Positions 34,601-47,432 of a DNA stretch of 64,000 bases are shown one piece after another. The first letter of the stretch is position 1. Every line of letters begins with the position of its first letter. This stretch comes from Glebionis coronaria (Eukaryota > Streptophyta > Magnoliopsida > Asterales > Asteraceae): contig CM046878.1 in NCBI GenBank assembly GCA_025667525.1, positions 79,876,196 to 79,940,195 of the forward strand, given 5' to 3'. The notes beneath the pieces are model-generated. The model saw only the letters and a list, made by a program, of their open reading frames with translations, made no database searches and had not been told where the DNA came from. The position numbers and the translations under genes are program-made.

Positions 34601-37039
34601 CTTCGCGTCCGCGAAAAGATTATCTATTCCAATTACTACATCCAGAACTTGTGATGAACATTATGAGTTTCACGTGATGTCGTTTGGATGGACTAATACA
34701 CATGTAGCATCCATAAATTTGGTGAATCTCGTGTGTAGGCTGTAATTTGATACATTCATGTTTGTGATCATTAAGGACCATCTGTTTGTTTATAAGAATA
34801 AGAAGGAGTTAATAATTATTTATAGACTGCCTTGAATTGGCCGAGTAATGAAAAATCTGTACCTTAAATAATTAACATGTAATTTAAGGCTTAATCCTTT
34901 ATATTAGTTGATCGTGTGATTAATAGAAAATGGAATATATATTGACTCTTTAAAAATTAAGAGCCCTTTTAAGACTTTGGGTTTTACCAAAAAGAAAGTG
35001 CAAATATGTTTTGACAAATGTTTTATCAAAAGAATTTTTAAGGAATCATTCCCTTAAACCCAGAACATTTAACTAAACTCCTATTTAGGGGTAAATGTTT
35101 GTGTATACCTCAAGACAACCTAAGAGGGATTGAGGAAACCATTTAAACCATGACTTGAAATTGAAACTACAATTTTTGCTTTTCAACTAAGAAATTTTGA
35201 CCAAAGTATAAACAAAGATTTCTCCAACATTTTCGGATCTTATTAATTATTTTAATTATTTTCGATAAATCAACAAAAATCTTGTTAATTAAATTCAAAT
35301 TTATTTAGAACATTTTTATAATTGGTCGAACTAAGAAATCTAAAATTTTTACGTTTACGTTTCATAAAAATTGAATATTTATTATTTAATTACTTGTAAT
35401 ATTTATCGATGCTTTAAACGTCGGATTGAGCAAAACTAATAAAAATAATAGTTGAGATGAAACTAAAACTTAGAAAATATGTAGAAAGAATTTCTGAGTG
35501 AATTGTGGACATGATAATTACATCATCAGGAAAGGTGAATGTATATACTGACACATTATATAGAAAGGATAAAGAATCAATTAGGATGTGTTCCTTAGTA
35601 ATGACGGAGCAAAATAAATTGCCGAACAATTTAAAAATAGCTGATGTTTGTAAAAAGGATAATATAGATAATAAAAGGGGTTCGCGGCTAATATGAACCA
35701 TTAGAATTGAGAAGCCTATCGCGCTAAAATGTTTTAAAGGCCACTTGTGATTGCCTAAAGATGGAGGTTTATGAGATGTAGTCATGTTGGAATCTCGTAA
35801 GTATAAGTAATCTATGCCTGTCATTTCTTATTAAATGTATCTTTGTCTGAAGAAGTTGTACTAATGGAAAATTATGAAGGCAGAGATCGCCTCATACATT
35901 AGTAAACGTCTAACTATTGCAAAGGTCATCATCTGAATTTGATTCGATTTGGGTCATCGTCGACAGGCTGACCTAATCTGCTAATATCATTCCTATTAAT
36001 GATAGATTCTCGATGAAGAAAATGACTCTTTTGTATTTAAAGGAGTTGTGTAAACATAGTGTGCCTGTATCGATCATCTCTATCAAGATCCTCGCTTCGC
36101 ATCGAATTTCTAGAGATTTGCTCAGAAGTCATTGGGAACGAACCTTGATGAGAGTACTGTTTACCACCCCAATCGAAGGGACGAGGTAAAGTAACGATAC
36201 AAAATACTATAAGTGTTGTTTTATGCTTGAATGATTGACCTTTGGTAATGAACCGTATAATCGTTTTTTTGGAGAGATTATCATTGTTAATTATCGTATT
36301 AGGATCGAGATTGAATCTTGTGAGGATCTAAATGTGAGAGCATTGGTAAGCAGGAGTTGGGATGAAGACACCCGACCTACACCCATTGTGAGTTGGACAT
36401 GTCTTTTAGGTTTAAGGTTTCCTATGATGGCGAACCTAACCTTACAAAATACCCGACCCGCGAGACCTGAAATGATTGTTGAAATTAGGATCTGATTATT
36501 GACTGTCGATAGTGGGCAGGAGGTAATGTGAATATGAAATGTAGATCTTGAAGTGCAGGATGGGTAGCGAAGTTATGCCAAAAATTTTCACCATAGAAAG
36601 ATGAATTGAAGATCTGAAAGATCATGGGAAATAAGTCCCTGTTGAATGGGACCATTGAGATGATGTAAAAATTGGTTTGAAAGGCATATAAGCTGGATCT
36701 ACCCTATGACTTCAAGGACTGCGTGAATTATGTTTCGTGTATCTAACTTGATGAAATATCTATCAAGTGAAAATCCGACTATTCCTTAATGAAATTTAGA
36801 TCGGCGAAAAGTTGCATTCATCAAAAACCCGTGAACATCATGGATAGAGAAAGTAAGTCGACATTAAGCCTGATCTTATTCCCATAGTTATGTTTGATGA
36901 AACTCGCGTATTGTAATGGATTACACTTGAGAGAAAAGACCAATGTGGAGGAAATACCCACATGGCTTTAACTCTATAAGAAGCGAGTAGTAAGATAAAT
37001 TTATCTTTGAGGACAAAGATCGTGTTTAGGGGTAAATGC
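31648..37039 (+). pseudogene. Tekay-type gag-pol remnant
   Basis: Still collinear with a Gypsy polyprotein but full of stops. The region before about 34250 is gag and protease territory, barely readable. At 34250-34860 RT can be followed: a LPLRQIEFGID-like start, [21 protein letters not shown] and YEFHVMSFGW; the position of the DD active site reads without both aspartates. Integrase is readable at 35880-36210, for example FDSIWVIVDRLT and VPVSIIS. A chromodomain-like end is at about 36700-36970 (FHVSNL-type and TWER-type pieces in broken frames). Just before the 3' LTR comes GAGGACAAAG and a purine-rich GTTTAGGGGTAAATG tract. None of this can make protein. Confidence 0.85.
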
Positions 37040-40000
37040 TATGACAATCCGTCAATTTATGGTTGATATTTTATTCTCAAAGTATTATTTAAAAACATTA
37101 TTTTAATGTTATATTATGAACTTACTTATTTTTGGGAAGAAATTCGGGTTTACATCTTGAAGTAGCATCGACTACGCCTAAACCGGAGGACTCTACGTTA
37201 CGTGCTTACGTTTACATACACCGTCTTTGGTGACAGTCCGATATTTCAGGAAATAAATTTATCCGTGAATATTATTTTGGGATTTTAAATTTGTGTTGGT
37301 TCATAAACTCACAAATTTAATAGAAGAGATTAGGACTTACGTGAATAACTTAACGTCCTTTACGGCTAAACCGGAAACCTTAGGATTACGTATTTACGTT
37401 TTCGAACCTCGTTTTTGATGAGACAATTTTTATTAGATTCGTTTTGTGCCGTTGATTCATAATTTATATAAAACATTTTTCGTAAATCGACACGAGGGCA
37501 CGTAAATCGAGGAAACTAGAATCGAGGAGTACCCGTAAATAATTGGGGATGAGACAAAACAAGTTATGCCCCAACCCCAATATGGGACGGTTTAAATAAG
37601 ATACACAAACACACTTAGGTGTCATGCTTACAAAGTAAGCAAGACACATGTCTTGCTTAACTTTGCAAGCTATCTACCAACATCAAAACTACACAACCTA
37701 AACCACTTCCTCATTTTCTTACATGCAAAACCATTCATCCTCCCTTCCTCTCTCTTTATATTCCATCCACCACCACCCCTAAACACCCTCATTTGATCAA
37801 AGTTAACCATGAAATCATATGTTATTCACACATATGATGAAGCCCTTTTGAAGCTCTATTGATTGGTGGTGATTTTAACATCCAAGGAGAAGATTTGTTG
37901 GTGTCATAGGGCTGATTTTCCATGAGAAGTTTATAAATATTGGTGGACTTGAAGATGATATTGGTTTATCACAAGTTTTGCCATCAAAATCCAAGCCTTG
38001 TTCATCAAAGACTCATTTTTTCATCACTAATGGTGGTATAGAGATTGTTCTTCCCATCCTCTTGTTATTTTGATTATGTAATCATGTATTTTCTTTCCTA
38101 TTGTATATGTATATGATGAATATATGATGATAAAAATGTTGTGTGGGGATCAAGTGTTGATAAATATGGTTAAAAAGATGGAAAACCATAGGTAACAAGG
38201 TTAAAATCTTGCTTAATATGATGGCTGTATAAAAACAGTAAGTAACCAAATGATAAACTGATAAAATGGCATAGTGTAATCAATTTACAGTAATTATTAG
38301 GTGTTATACACATGTGAGAGTTGGCCATGCAATGGAATCATCAAAATGAGTGAGATATGATTAAAACAAAATTAGTATACCAATCTGAATTGTCTGTTTT
38401 GTAGGGACTGTTAAGGATATTTAGACATGGATTGAGCAGTCGCTATACCTAAGTTATTTTTAGCACATAATATGAAGTTTATTCCATCCAAAAATGAGCT
38501 TCTATCTCCTTATAGAACTCAAGATATGATAAAAATGGTGAAAGTGAAACTAAAAATTAGATTTTGTGAAATTAAAGTTTAATACTATTATATAAGCACT
38601 CAAAATAATATAGTATAAAATGTGAAATTAAAACCCACTAACTTATATATTACATTTATATAAATATGTATAAGGATAAATAAATGGACATTTTATAAAA
38701 ATCATAGTTTGGTAAGTTTTATAAGTTATAAACCTATAAACATGATTTTTACGTCTTTTCGGCTAATACCATAAAATTAACGTTTTTCGTCAATTAAAAC
38801 TTAGATGGTCGGACCCGTCTAATGTAAACTTTTTAAAAGTCATATACTGATATATAAGTACATATTACAAGTAAAAACCGATAAAACCCGAGCTTTATAA
38901 CATATGGACATTAACGGGCCAAATTAACCTTATTGGACTATTAATCCAACTAATTTGGCTAAACACTAATGGACTTATTCATTGGGCTTAACCCGCTTAG
39001 GCCGAACATGTGAGTATAGGGCTGATGTTAAAAGTGTAATTGGACTAATAAAATGTAATAGGCTTATCATGGGCTTATTGGGCCTTAACATGTAAAGAAG
39101 TTAAACTAGTGAAACTAGTATAAAAATTTACCAACACTTGACACTATAATAAGTAAATAAAGATGTACAATCCCACTTGATCATCATCATATTTATAAAA
39201 TCATCATATGTATACATAATTGTTACTTTTATAAAGTCATTGGACAAGAGTCTAAGACGAGTATTATTTGTCTAGGTTTTCGTGATTGAAGCACGTACCG
39301 TACATCCAAATTGCCGATAACCCGCTTTCCCACATCAACGTGAGTTTATAGCCTCGCACTCTTTTAAATATTTTTATGAAATGTTTGATAAACCCGCGAG
39401 GGAGATAACATGTTAGGTTATATGAAATAGGACACTAGTTGTCCCAATTGTTTGTTTCTTGATTTGGACCCGAATGATTGTATGACCCGATGAATGATTA
39501 TATGACCCGATGTATGAAATAAAATGCATTATTAAAGTTAGGTTATGTCACTAAAAGTCCCATTAGCATGAATTGTGAACTACCGGGATTTGGTAGACGC
39601 TTATGCATATAATAGTACTATTTGGGGACGATCACCCCAGTTCGCGCCTTGACAGTTGATCCCCGTCGTGCCACATTAATTGGTAAGCGAATTTATGTAT
39701 GAGAAGATTTCCATAGCGTGATTTTTGTGACGACACGCTAACTTAGATGGGCAAATTGAGGTTCGGGCTAGCTACCCGTTGTTTGTTGTAGTAAGGTAAC
39801 AATGTCATGCGGCTTATAATAATCCAAATAACGAAAATACTGCTATACGCATTGAATTACGATATATTGCCTGACTAGCAATACGGGGTCTTATTATTGA
39901 TTTTATGTTCGTGTTTTGGTTTTTCATAAACCATACTCATATAACGGTTTTTATCTAATTTTATACAGCGTTATAAAACGGATTGTATGATGTTTTTACG

Positions 40001-40482
40001 ACAATGGTTCGTATAATGATTTTGAAGGCAAACGCCTATATTATGATTTTTGATAAGGATTTGTATAAAATGACTTAGCTATTTTATGGCCTATTACAAT
40101 GATTTGTACAAAAATGATTTTCGGTAATTATTATACACTGATGATATATTAATGTTTTTATTAATCTCTATGAATTCACTCGGCGTTATCGCTGACCTTT
40201 TCTTTTAACAGGTTTTGTCTCAGGTACTTGAAGGTAATTCTCGGGAAGAAAACAAGAATTCATGGCCCACACTTAAACAACAATTTCCATTCAAATGTTT
40301 TGTAAAAATTGTATGAAATACTATGACTTGGGACCTATGTAAATTTGATATTTATGAATGGAAATGCCTTATTATTAAACGACACGATTTTTAAGCGTTG
40401 TCTATGATGTGAGTAATGTGCTATCCCGTAACACCAACGAGTCTTCCGCTGTATTGAATTGTGTATATTTGGGGATGTTACA
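37040..40482 (+). repeat. Tekay-type 3' LTR
   Basis: Matches 28194-31632. The first dinucleotide is TA instead of TG, a single transition. Ends GGGATGTTACA. Non-coding. Confidence 0.93.
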
Positions 40483-41635
40483 TCAACTTTAGCATGGTCG
40501 ACTTCAAGACCGGCTTTGGAGATTTTATGACCAAACACAATACCTTCTTTTACCATGAAATGGCATTTTTCCCAATTAAGAACGAGACGAGTGTCTTCAC
40601 ACCGTTTGAGCATACGTTCTAAATTGGCAAGGCAAGTAGAGAAAGAATCACCATAGACCGAGAAATCATCCATAAAGACTTCCATAGTTTCTTCAACCAT
40701 GTCATGGAATATAGCCATCATACACATTTGGAAAGTCCCAGGAGCATTGCATAAGCCGAAAGGCATTCTTTTGTAAGCAGATGTTCCATAAGGACAAGTG
40801 AATGTGGTTTTCTCTTGGTCTTTAGGATCGATGGGAATTTGAAAATACCCGGAGAAACCGTCTAAGAAGCAGTAGTAGTCATTACCCGCTAAACGCTCGA
40901 GCATTTAATCCATGAAAGGAAGAGGAAAATGATCCTTGCGAGTGGCATCATTGAGCTTGCGATAGTCTATGCAAACTCGCCAACCCGTGACAAGTCGAGT
41001 AGGAATCAACTCGTTGTTTTCATTGGGAACAACGGTGATTACGCCTTTCTTAGGCACACAATGGACGGGACTAACCCATGGAGAATCCGAAATAGGGTAA
41101 ATCATTCCGGCATCTAGAAGTTTGATAACTTCTTTCTTGATGACGTCATGAATTATAGGATTAACCCTTAGTTGGCTTTGGATTGCGGTTTTAAAGTCGT
41201 CTTCCATGAGAATTTTATGAGTACAAAAGTTCGGATCAATTCCGCGGATATTGGAAATTTTCCAAGCAACTGCTTTCTTATGATTCTTTAGCACGTTGAT
41301 AAGTCGAGACTTTTCATCCTCTTTCAAGTCCTTTGCGATGATGACGGGTAACTTCTTATTGTCTTCAAGGAACACGTATTCGACGGTAAATCCTTAAGCT
41401 CTAAATACGGAGGATTGTCGATGGAAGGCAGAGTCAAATTCGGATCATCGATAGAGATTTCCTTAGGAGACGGTGAAGAAATATGGTCCTCATTGAGAAG
41501 TTTCTCAATGGTACGAATGTCTTCATCCCAATCAGTGGGAGAATCGTCATATTGTAAGTCCACATCCCCTAAAGTTGCTTCAAATTCTTTCAAAAGAAAA
41601 TCACTTTCTCCAAATGGAGTCAGTGAGGGAGCAAT
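40483..41635 (-). pseudogene. pol: Athila pol, reverse transcriptase part
   Basis: From high to low coordinates: the linker after protease (acidic, DWDEDIRTIEKLL), then RT with ILMEDDFK, DSPWVSPVHCVPKKGG-type, CIDYRKLN, the FPLPF motif, MPFGLCNAPGTFQ and the active site FMDDFSVYG (about 40650-40680). One in-frame TAA replaces the expected Gln after FPLPFMD (40905-40907), and one frameshift lies near 41330-41375. The frame is cut at 40483 by the Tekay element and at 41636 by Copia-T. Confidence 0.93.
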
Positions 41636-41640
41636 AGAGG

Positions 41641-41935
41641 TGTTGGAGAAACAAGCACGGATCGAATCAAATTCAATATACCGAAACTAACTTTGAATTA
41701 ATCGTATATAATAACAAACGTATAATCAATCATCATCTTTACATGATAGAAATCCTATTCTATATATACTTGACGAAACGGTGTGTCGATTAATGGTCAC
41801 GACGTTTCATGAAAAGTAAACGTTGTGAATAACTGTTTTGTAACCGTTCCATAACTGCTAGTCCTGTCCTAACAGCGGGTATGATTATCTAGGCCCATGG
41901 GTCGTTTTCTTTAGTATGTTGGGTCGGGCCTAACA
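41641..41935 (-). repeat. Copia-T 3' LTR
   Basis: Plus-strand ends are TGTTGGAG and CCTAACA. The two differences from the other LTR are A/T in the CTTTGAATTAAT stretch and G/T in the CTGCTAGTCC stretch. Confidence 0.97.
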
Positions 41936-41950
41936 TTCTCCCCTCTAATC
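41936..41950 (-). other. Copia-T polypurine tract
   Basis: On the element strand AGAGGGGAGAA directly precedes the LTR start, as expected for plus-strand priming. Confidence 0.85.
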
Positions 41951-44900
41951 GTAAACGTTGTGGTGTAGCTTCTTGAGTCCGATGAGTTCTCTCATGACTA
42001 GAAACTTGATCTTTGGTAGTGCCTTTGTGAGTATGTCAGCTTTCTGGTAGTCTCCACTTACAAATTCTACTTGGATGTCGTTTCTTTCAACGCATTCTCT
42101 GATGAAGTGGTACTTCGTGTCTATGTGCTTGCTCCTTCCATGAAAAACTGGGTTCTTCATTAGTTGTATTGCTGATTTGTTGTCTACCATGATCGTAATC
42201 TTTTCTTTTTCTTTGTGTGTAAGTCTGCTTAAGAGTCTTTTGAGCCATAATGCTTGAGTTGCTGCTGCTGTTGCTGCTATGAACTCGGATTCACATGATG
42301 ATAGTGCCACGGTTGCTTGCTTTTGAGTGCTCCAGCTAATTGGTGAGTCACCAAAATAGAATATGATTCCTGTTGTGCCTTTGCCTTCTTGTGTATTAAC
42401 TCCATAGCTGCTGTCACTATATCCATGAATCTTGTTGCTGTCGTTATGCTTGTAGATTATTCCATAATCCTTGGTTCCTTTTACATAGCGTAGTACTTGC
42501 TTTATAGCTTTCATATGTTGCTCTTTAGGTTCTTGCATGAAACGACTAAGTAATCCTACGGAATAACTTAAGTCGGGTCTTGTGTGAAGCAGATATCTTA
42601 AACATCCAATTAAGCTTCGATATTCAGTTGTGTTGACCATTGTCCCTTCGGTTTTCTTTGTCAATCTTGTTCCTGGGTCCATAGGTATAACTGTTTCGTT
42701 GCTTTCTAGCATTCCAGCTTCCTTTAATATCTTGTTCGCGTATGCTGATTGCTTGATTGATATGTCACCATTTGATTGTGTGACTTCAATTCCGAGATAG
42801 TAAGCTAATAAGCCTAAGTCGCTCATTTCGAATTTTTCTTCCATGTGAGCTTTAAATCTGTCTATCTCTTTCTTTGGCGTTCCAGTGATGATAAGATCGT
42901 CTACATAAACTCCAACCAATAATAGTGAGTCCTTTGATGCCTTTGTGTAGATAGCTTGTTCCAGTGCACATTTCTTGAAATCTAATGTCTTCAAGGTGTT
43001 GTCTAACTTGATATTCCATGCACGTGGTGCTTGTCTTAAACCATATAAGGCCTTTGTAAGTCTGTAGACTTTTCCATCATTTCCTTTCTTTGTAAATCCT
43101 TCGGGTTGAGCTACATACACTTCTTCCTTTAACTCTCCATGTAGAAAAGCAGATTTTACGTCCAAGTGATGTACTTCCCATTTGTTGTTGGCAGCGATGG
43201 CTAGTAATAGACGGATAGTTTCCATCCTTGAGACTGGTGCAAATACTTCTTCGAAGTCTATGCCATGCTCTTGTATGTATCCTTTTGCTACTAATCAAGC
43301 TTTATGCTTGATTATGTTTCCATTTGCATCTTTCTTCGTCTTGAACACCCATTTCAAGCTGATTGCTTTGTGACCTTTTGGGAGGGTAGTGAGTTCCCAT
43401 GTGTTATTCTTGTTGATGGAATCTAACTCAGCTTTCATTGCCTCTATCTATTTTTGGTCGTGTGATGCTTCTTTGTAATTCTTGGGTTCATCCTCAGCTA
43501 AGTGTAATTCCTCAGTATGTTCGTATAAGTCATTCAAGGTTCTAAAACCTCTTATTGGTGTATGATCAAAGTTGGGGTGTGTGATTGATGTTGTAGAAGA
43601 TTCAACATCACTTTGATAAAATGACTGTGACGAATTGTTGGGTGTGAATTGAGAATTTACTTGAGATGTCCTTGTAGATTGTGTGTTAGGTGTCAGAGAG
43701 TGACTAGGTGAGTCTGGTGGTGGCGAATCGTATCCATTGTCATTGTCGAATGGAAAATCGTTGTCATCATTTGGTTGATCTTCTTGATTATGTTGATCAC
43801 GGTTTCCAAATTGAAATTCTGTCCATTCTGGGTCGTCATTGTTATAATCTTCTATATATTCGCTCCAATCCCATATCTCATCTTCTTTAAACTTTACGTC
43901 TCTACTAACACATATTCTTCGTGTTATTGGATCAAATAATCTGAAGGCTTTTGATCCAAATTCGTTTCCTAGGTAAACCAATTTTGAGCTTCTATCATCC
44001 AACTTCGTTAGGTGTTGAGATGGTACTTTTGCATATGCTATGCATCCAAAAACTTTTAAGTTTTCTAGATTTGGTTTCCTTTTCTTGATTGCTTCGTATG
44101 GAGTGATGTCTTCAAGTGCCTTTGTAGGAACACTGTTTAAGATGTATATGGCGTGTCTAACAGCTTCAGCCTAAAAGTTCTGAGGTACCTTTGTTGCTTT
44201 CATCATACATCTTGTAGTAGACATAATTGTCCTATTACGTCTTTCTACTACTCCATTTTGTTGTGGTGAGTAAGGAGCGGTGAGTTGTCGTGCTATGCCA
44301 TTTTCTTTGCAGTATTGTGTGAATTAATTTGATGTGAATTCACCTCCACGATCCGTTCTAAACATCTTCAATGTCGTCCTTAACTCCTTTTCTATTCTGT
44401 TCTTATATTCCTTGAAAGTATCAAAAGCTTGATCTTTTGTACTTAAGAAATATACCCACATGTATCTTGAGTAATCGTCTACTAATAGGAATATGTACTT
44501 CTTTCCAGAAGGTGTTGGAGGAGTGATTGGTCCACATAAGTCTCCATATACTAAATCTAGTGGTGAGGTTGATCTAGTTTTCGCCTTCTTAGGAAATGGC
44601 ATTCTACTTTTCTTTCCCATTAAACATACATCACATACTTGCTTTGTATGCTTAACTATAGGTATTCCATGGACTAAATCCTTTTGAGTCATGGTTTTAA
44701 GTGACTCAAAGTTGAGATGTCCCAATCTTGCATGCCATAGCCAGGTAGTGTCTTTTAGGTTTGCTAGTAGGCAGACAGGTGTGCCTATTCTGAGACTAGC
44801 TTTGTAGAGTCGGTTTTGTTGTCTTGTGACCTTCATAAAGATTTTGTTATCCATGTCATAAAGTCGTAGTTCATCGTCTTCCATTACAACTTTACAACCA

Positions 44901-45331
44901 ATTTCAGTGAATTGTCCAAGGCTCAATAAGTTGCTTTGTAGGTTTGGTATGTAATAAACATGTGATATGATCCTTTGCTTTTCGTCATCACATTCCAGTA
45001 TGATTGAACCTTTTCCTTTGATCTCTATATATTAACCGTCTCCAAATTTTACTTTTCCACTAACCTTTTCGTCTAATTCCTTAAAATGTTCTTTTACTCT
45101 AGTCATATGATTACTTGCACCGTTGTCCAAGTACCATAGGCTATCTTTACTTGTCTCTTTATATCCTACATCTTCTTCATGCAGCGAGACCTTTTGTTCT
45201 TCAACTTCTAATACTTCGTTTCGTTGAACTTGTCCATCTAATATTGCGATAAGTAGAGTTGGTTCAAAGTCTTCTTCAACCAAATTGGATTGTTCGTGAC
45301 TCTTTGGTTTTTGTCGGCATTCTTTTGACAT
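41945..45331 (-). pseudogene. pol: Copia-T pol (protease, integrase, RT, RNase H), in-frame stops
   Basis: From the gag zinc knuckle (CYNCGKLGHMSKEC, about 45317-45360) it runs through protease (LDNGASNHMT, about 45110-45140), the integrase finger and core (LVYGDLCGP, FRTDRGGEF), the linker and RT with VGVYVDDLIITG (about 42890-42930), and RNase H with SSCESEF and VDNKSA. The frame is broken by stops at about 45032, 44324, 44172 (expected Trp), 43448 (expected Trp) and 43294 (expected Arg). The last 426 residues (43225-41945) are fully open. All recognised breaks are single transitions of the G-to-A type on the coding strand. Confidence 0.93.
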
Positions 45332-46173
45332 GTGTCCTAATTTGCCACAATTGTAGCATTCTATTTTGCTTAGATCACGACTTGGTTTTTTGAAGTTGTT
45401 GAAATTTTTGCTTGAGGTTTATCCATTCTTCTTTTCGTCTCGAGGTTTCTCGTGGTTGTTGTCACGTGAAAAATTTGATCTTCCACGCCCACGTCCTCTA
45501 AAATTCTTTCTACGATTATCATGTCGTGTGAACATCAGTTTGTCTTGACTGTCCACTTGTTTACCCTTCTTCTGCCCGATTCTTTCTTCGTAGGTTTTGA
45601 GCCTACCTATTGCTTCTTCTAGGGTCATTTTGTCTAAGTCAGAGTATTGTTCGATGGATGCGACGATTTGAAGGAATTTTTCAGGTACAACATTGAGTAA
45701 TTTTCGAACTAGTGTTGAATCCTCAAATTTGTGTCCTAAACTAGCGGCTTTGTTTGACAAGGTTGTCAATTTGCTGGTAAAGGTGTCTATAGCTTCGTCT
45801 TCCTTCATTTGTAGTAACTCAAAATTAGATTTGAGTGTTTGTAATCTCGCTTGTTGAACTCTGTCTTCGCCCATATGTTTGGCTTTCAAAGCATCCCAAA
45901 TTGTCTTCGCAGTTTTGTGCTTTTTATTTGAAGCAATTGATCTTCGGGTAAGGATTGATACAGAAATGCGATTGCAATCTTATCTTTCCTGTTGTCGGGT
46001 TGGGTTGTAGCCGACGGTTCTATCATTTCCCACAAGCCGTTGGCTTCGAGAATGATTTGCATTCGAATTGCCCATAGTGAGTAATTCGACGGTTTTAGCA
46101 TAGGACATTGGAAATTTGGTGTACCGTTGGTACTGGTTTCCTTCTTGGAAGAATCTCCGCCATCATTTGTCAT
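45332..46173 (-). pseudogene. gag: Copia-T gag, one frameshift and one stop
   Basis: Starts with ATG at 46173 (MTNDGGDSS) and shows a LKPSNYSLWAIRMQ-type Copia gag core. A frameshift lies around 45886, after which the frame continues through a UBN2-like part (LQTLKSNFELLQMKEDEAI) and an RGRGRG-type basic stretch to a stop at 45419-45421, just before the zinc knuckle. It would form the particle and bind RNA if intact. Confidence 0.9.
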
Positions 46174-47418
46174 ATCGCGAGGGATATCAAAATAAAATCT
46201 CTAAATAAAATTTTCAACACTTATTGTGTCTAAAAAATTTCTTGTTTTCGGTGAGTACTCAAAATAATATGCCTTATAGGCTATATCAAAATGCGGAATA
46301 TTATTATACGTAAATAATTATCCCTGGAGATTTTCTAAAAACTAACAGAATAACCTAAGGTTAATTACTCCTTAAAAATTATTCTATATAATAAGCAGCG
46401 TATTCGCTAGGTTATTATACGTCGTATTAAAATTTTATAACAAACAAAATAATTTTTTTTTTAAAACTTATAGTTATAAAAAATGATTTCGTTTTTATAA
46501 AAATAATAATACCTAAACTTTTTTATCTAAAAAATAATTTTTTGAAAAAAAAATTTACTAGATACAAAAGTTTAAAAACTTGACAAATGGAAAAATGGGT
46601 AAAGGTAAAAATAAACCTGACTGGGCTTTTGGCCCGTAGACAATATAAGGCCCAAAAATGCTTTGATGGGCTTGCCTTTTATACCCCTGGTCCTTGCTAA
46701 TATAACCCGGCCTCCAAGTTTTGTGTTTAGACAAAAACACACAAACGTTTGTTATCTTCTTTGTGGCCGTTCCTTTTTCTTTCTTCCTCGATAATATCGA
46801 AGGTTTCTCGATGGTGGTTCTGGTCACCCAATCGATGCCGCCTGTATCCAATTTTCTGTTCTACGATTTCTATTTCGTAGCAACCTTAATCCTCCTGTGC
46901 GAATCCTTCGTTGGTTTCGATGTGATATGGGGATTTTATTGCCTCAATTGATTTGGGGCTTTTGGATATAAGGAAAATCACGTGGTGTTTTTCAGGCTTA
47001 GGGATGATTCTGTGGAATCTACAAACAGGTGTGTTTGTTCCCTTTTGATGATCTTTAATTTTCCTATTGTTGACTTTGGGTTTCAAATCTGGGTTTGTTC
47101 TAAATCTGTATCTGGGTATTTTCTTTTCTGGGTTAATTGTTCTTTTTTTTCAAGAGATTGAAATCAATAAGAACAAATTCTGCAAAACGACTCTGGGTAA
47201 AAACCCTTCCGTTGCCGGTATGATTATACCTTGGTAGCGAAAGTAGGAACCCCTTAAAAACAACAACTTCAGTGAATCGAATTGATTCTGATGAGATTTG
47301 TGTTGTTGGTGTTTTGCGTTTTTATGGAAAGAAAAGAAAAAAAAACAAATGAAACCTTGGCAGGAAAAAAAACAAAAACGGTATATGATGAACAAACTTT
47401 GGTTTTTGATTAACCAAA
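46174..47418 (-). other. Copia-T long leader, part of which looks like host promoter/first-exon sequence in antisense
   Basis: On the plus strand 46680-47110 reads like a plant gene start: a TATACCCC-type box near 46678, a CT-rich leader, an ATG at 46811 opening a 46-codon frame, and an exon/intron-like ACAAACAG|GTGTGTTTG (GT at 47029-47030) followed by T-rich intron-like sequence. None of this resembles Copia sequence. It is probably captured DNA, though an ordinary untranslated leader is possible. The part near the LTR (47290-47350) is A-rich. Confidence 0.4.
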
Positions 47419-47430
47419 GCTCTGATGCCA
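47419..47430 (-). other. Copia-T primer-binding site
   Basis: On the element strand TGGCATCAGAGC, 11 of 12 bases complementary to initiator methionine tRNA, two bases inside the 5' LTR. Confidence 0.88.
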
Positions 47431-47432
47431 AA

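Larger units (their letters stand above)
28194..40482 (+). mobile_element. Tekay/Del-type Ty3/Gypsy retrotransposon with decayed interior, 12.3 kb
   Basis: Direct LTRs of about 3.44 kb (28194-31632 and 37040-40482) enclose 5.4 kb of decayed gag-pol, with a methionine-tRNA PBS after the first LTR and a purine-rich tract before the second. It sits between RT codons of the Athila. The left flank ends TCATC and the right flank is TCAACTTT after TTACA; the pre-insertion Athila sequence CACTTCATCAACTTT explains this if the 5-bp TSD TCATC lost 3 bp in the CATCATC stretch. RT, integrase and chromodomain-like remnants with the LTR start TGTGAC place it in the Del/Tekay chromovirus lineage. Confidence 0.9.
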
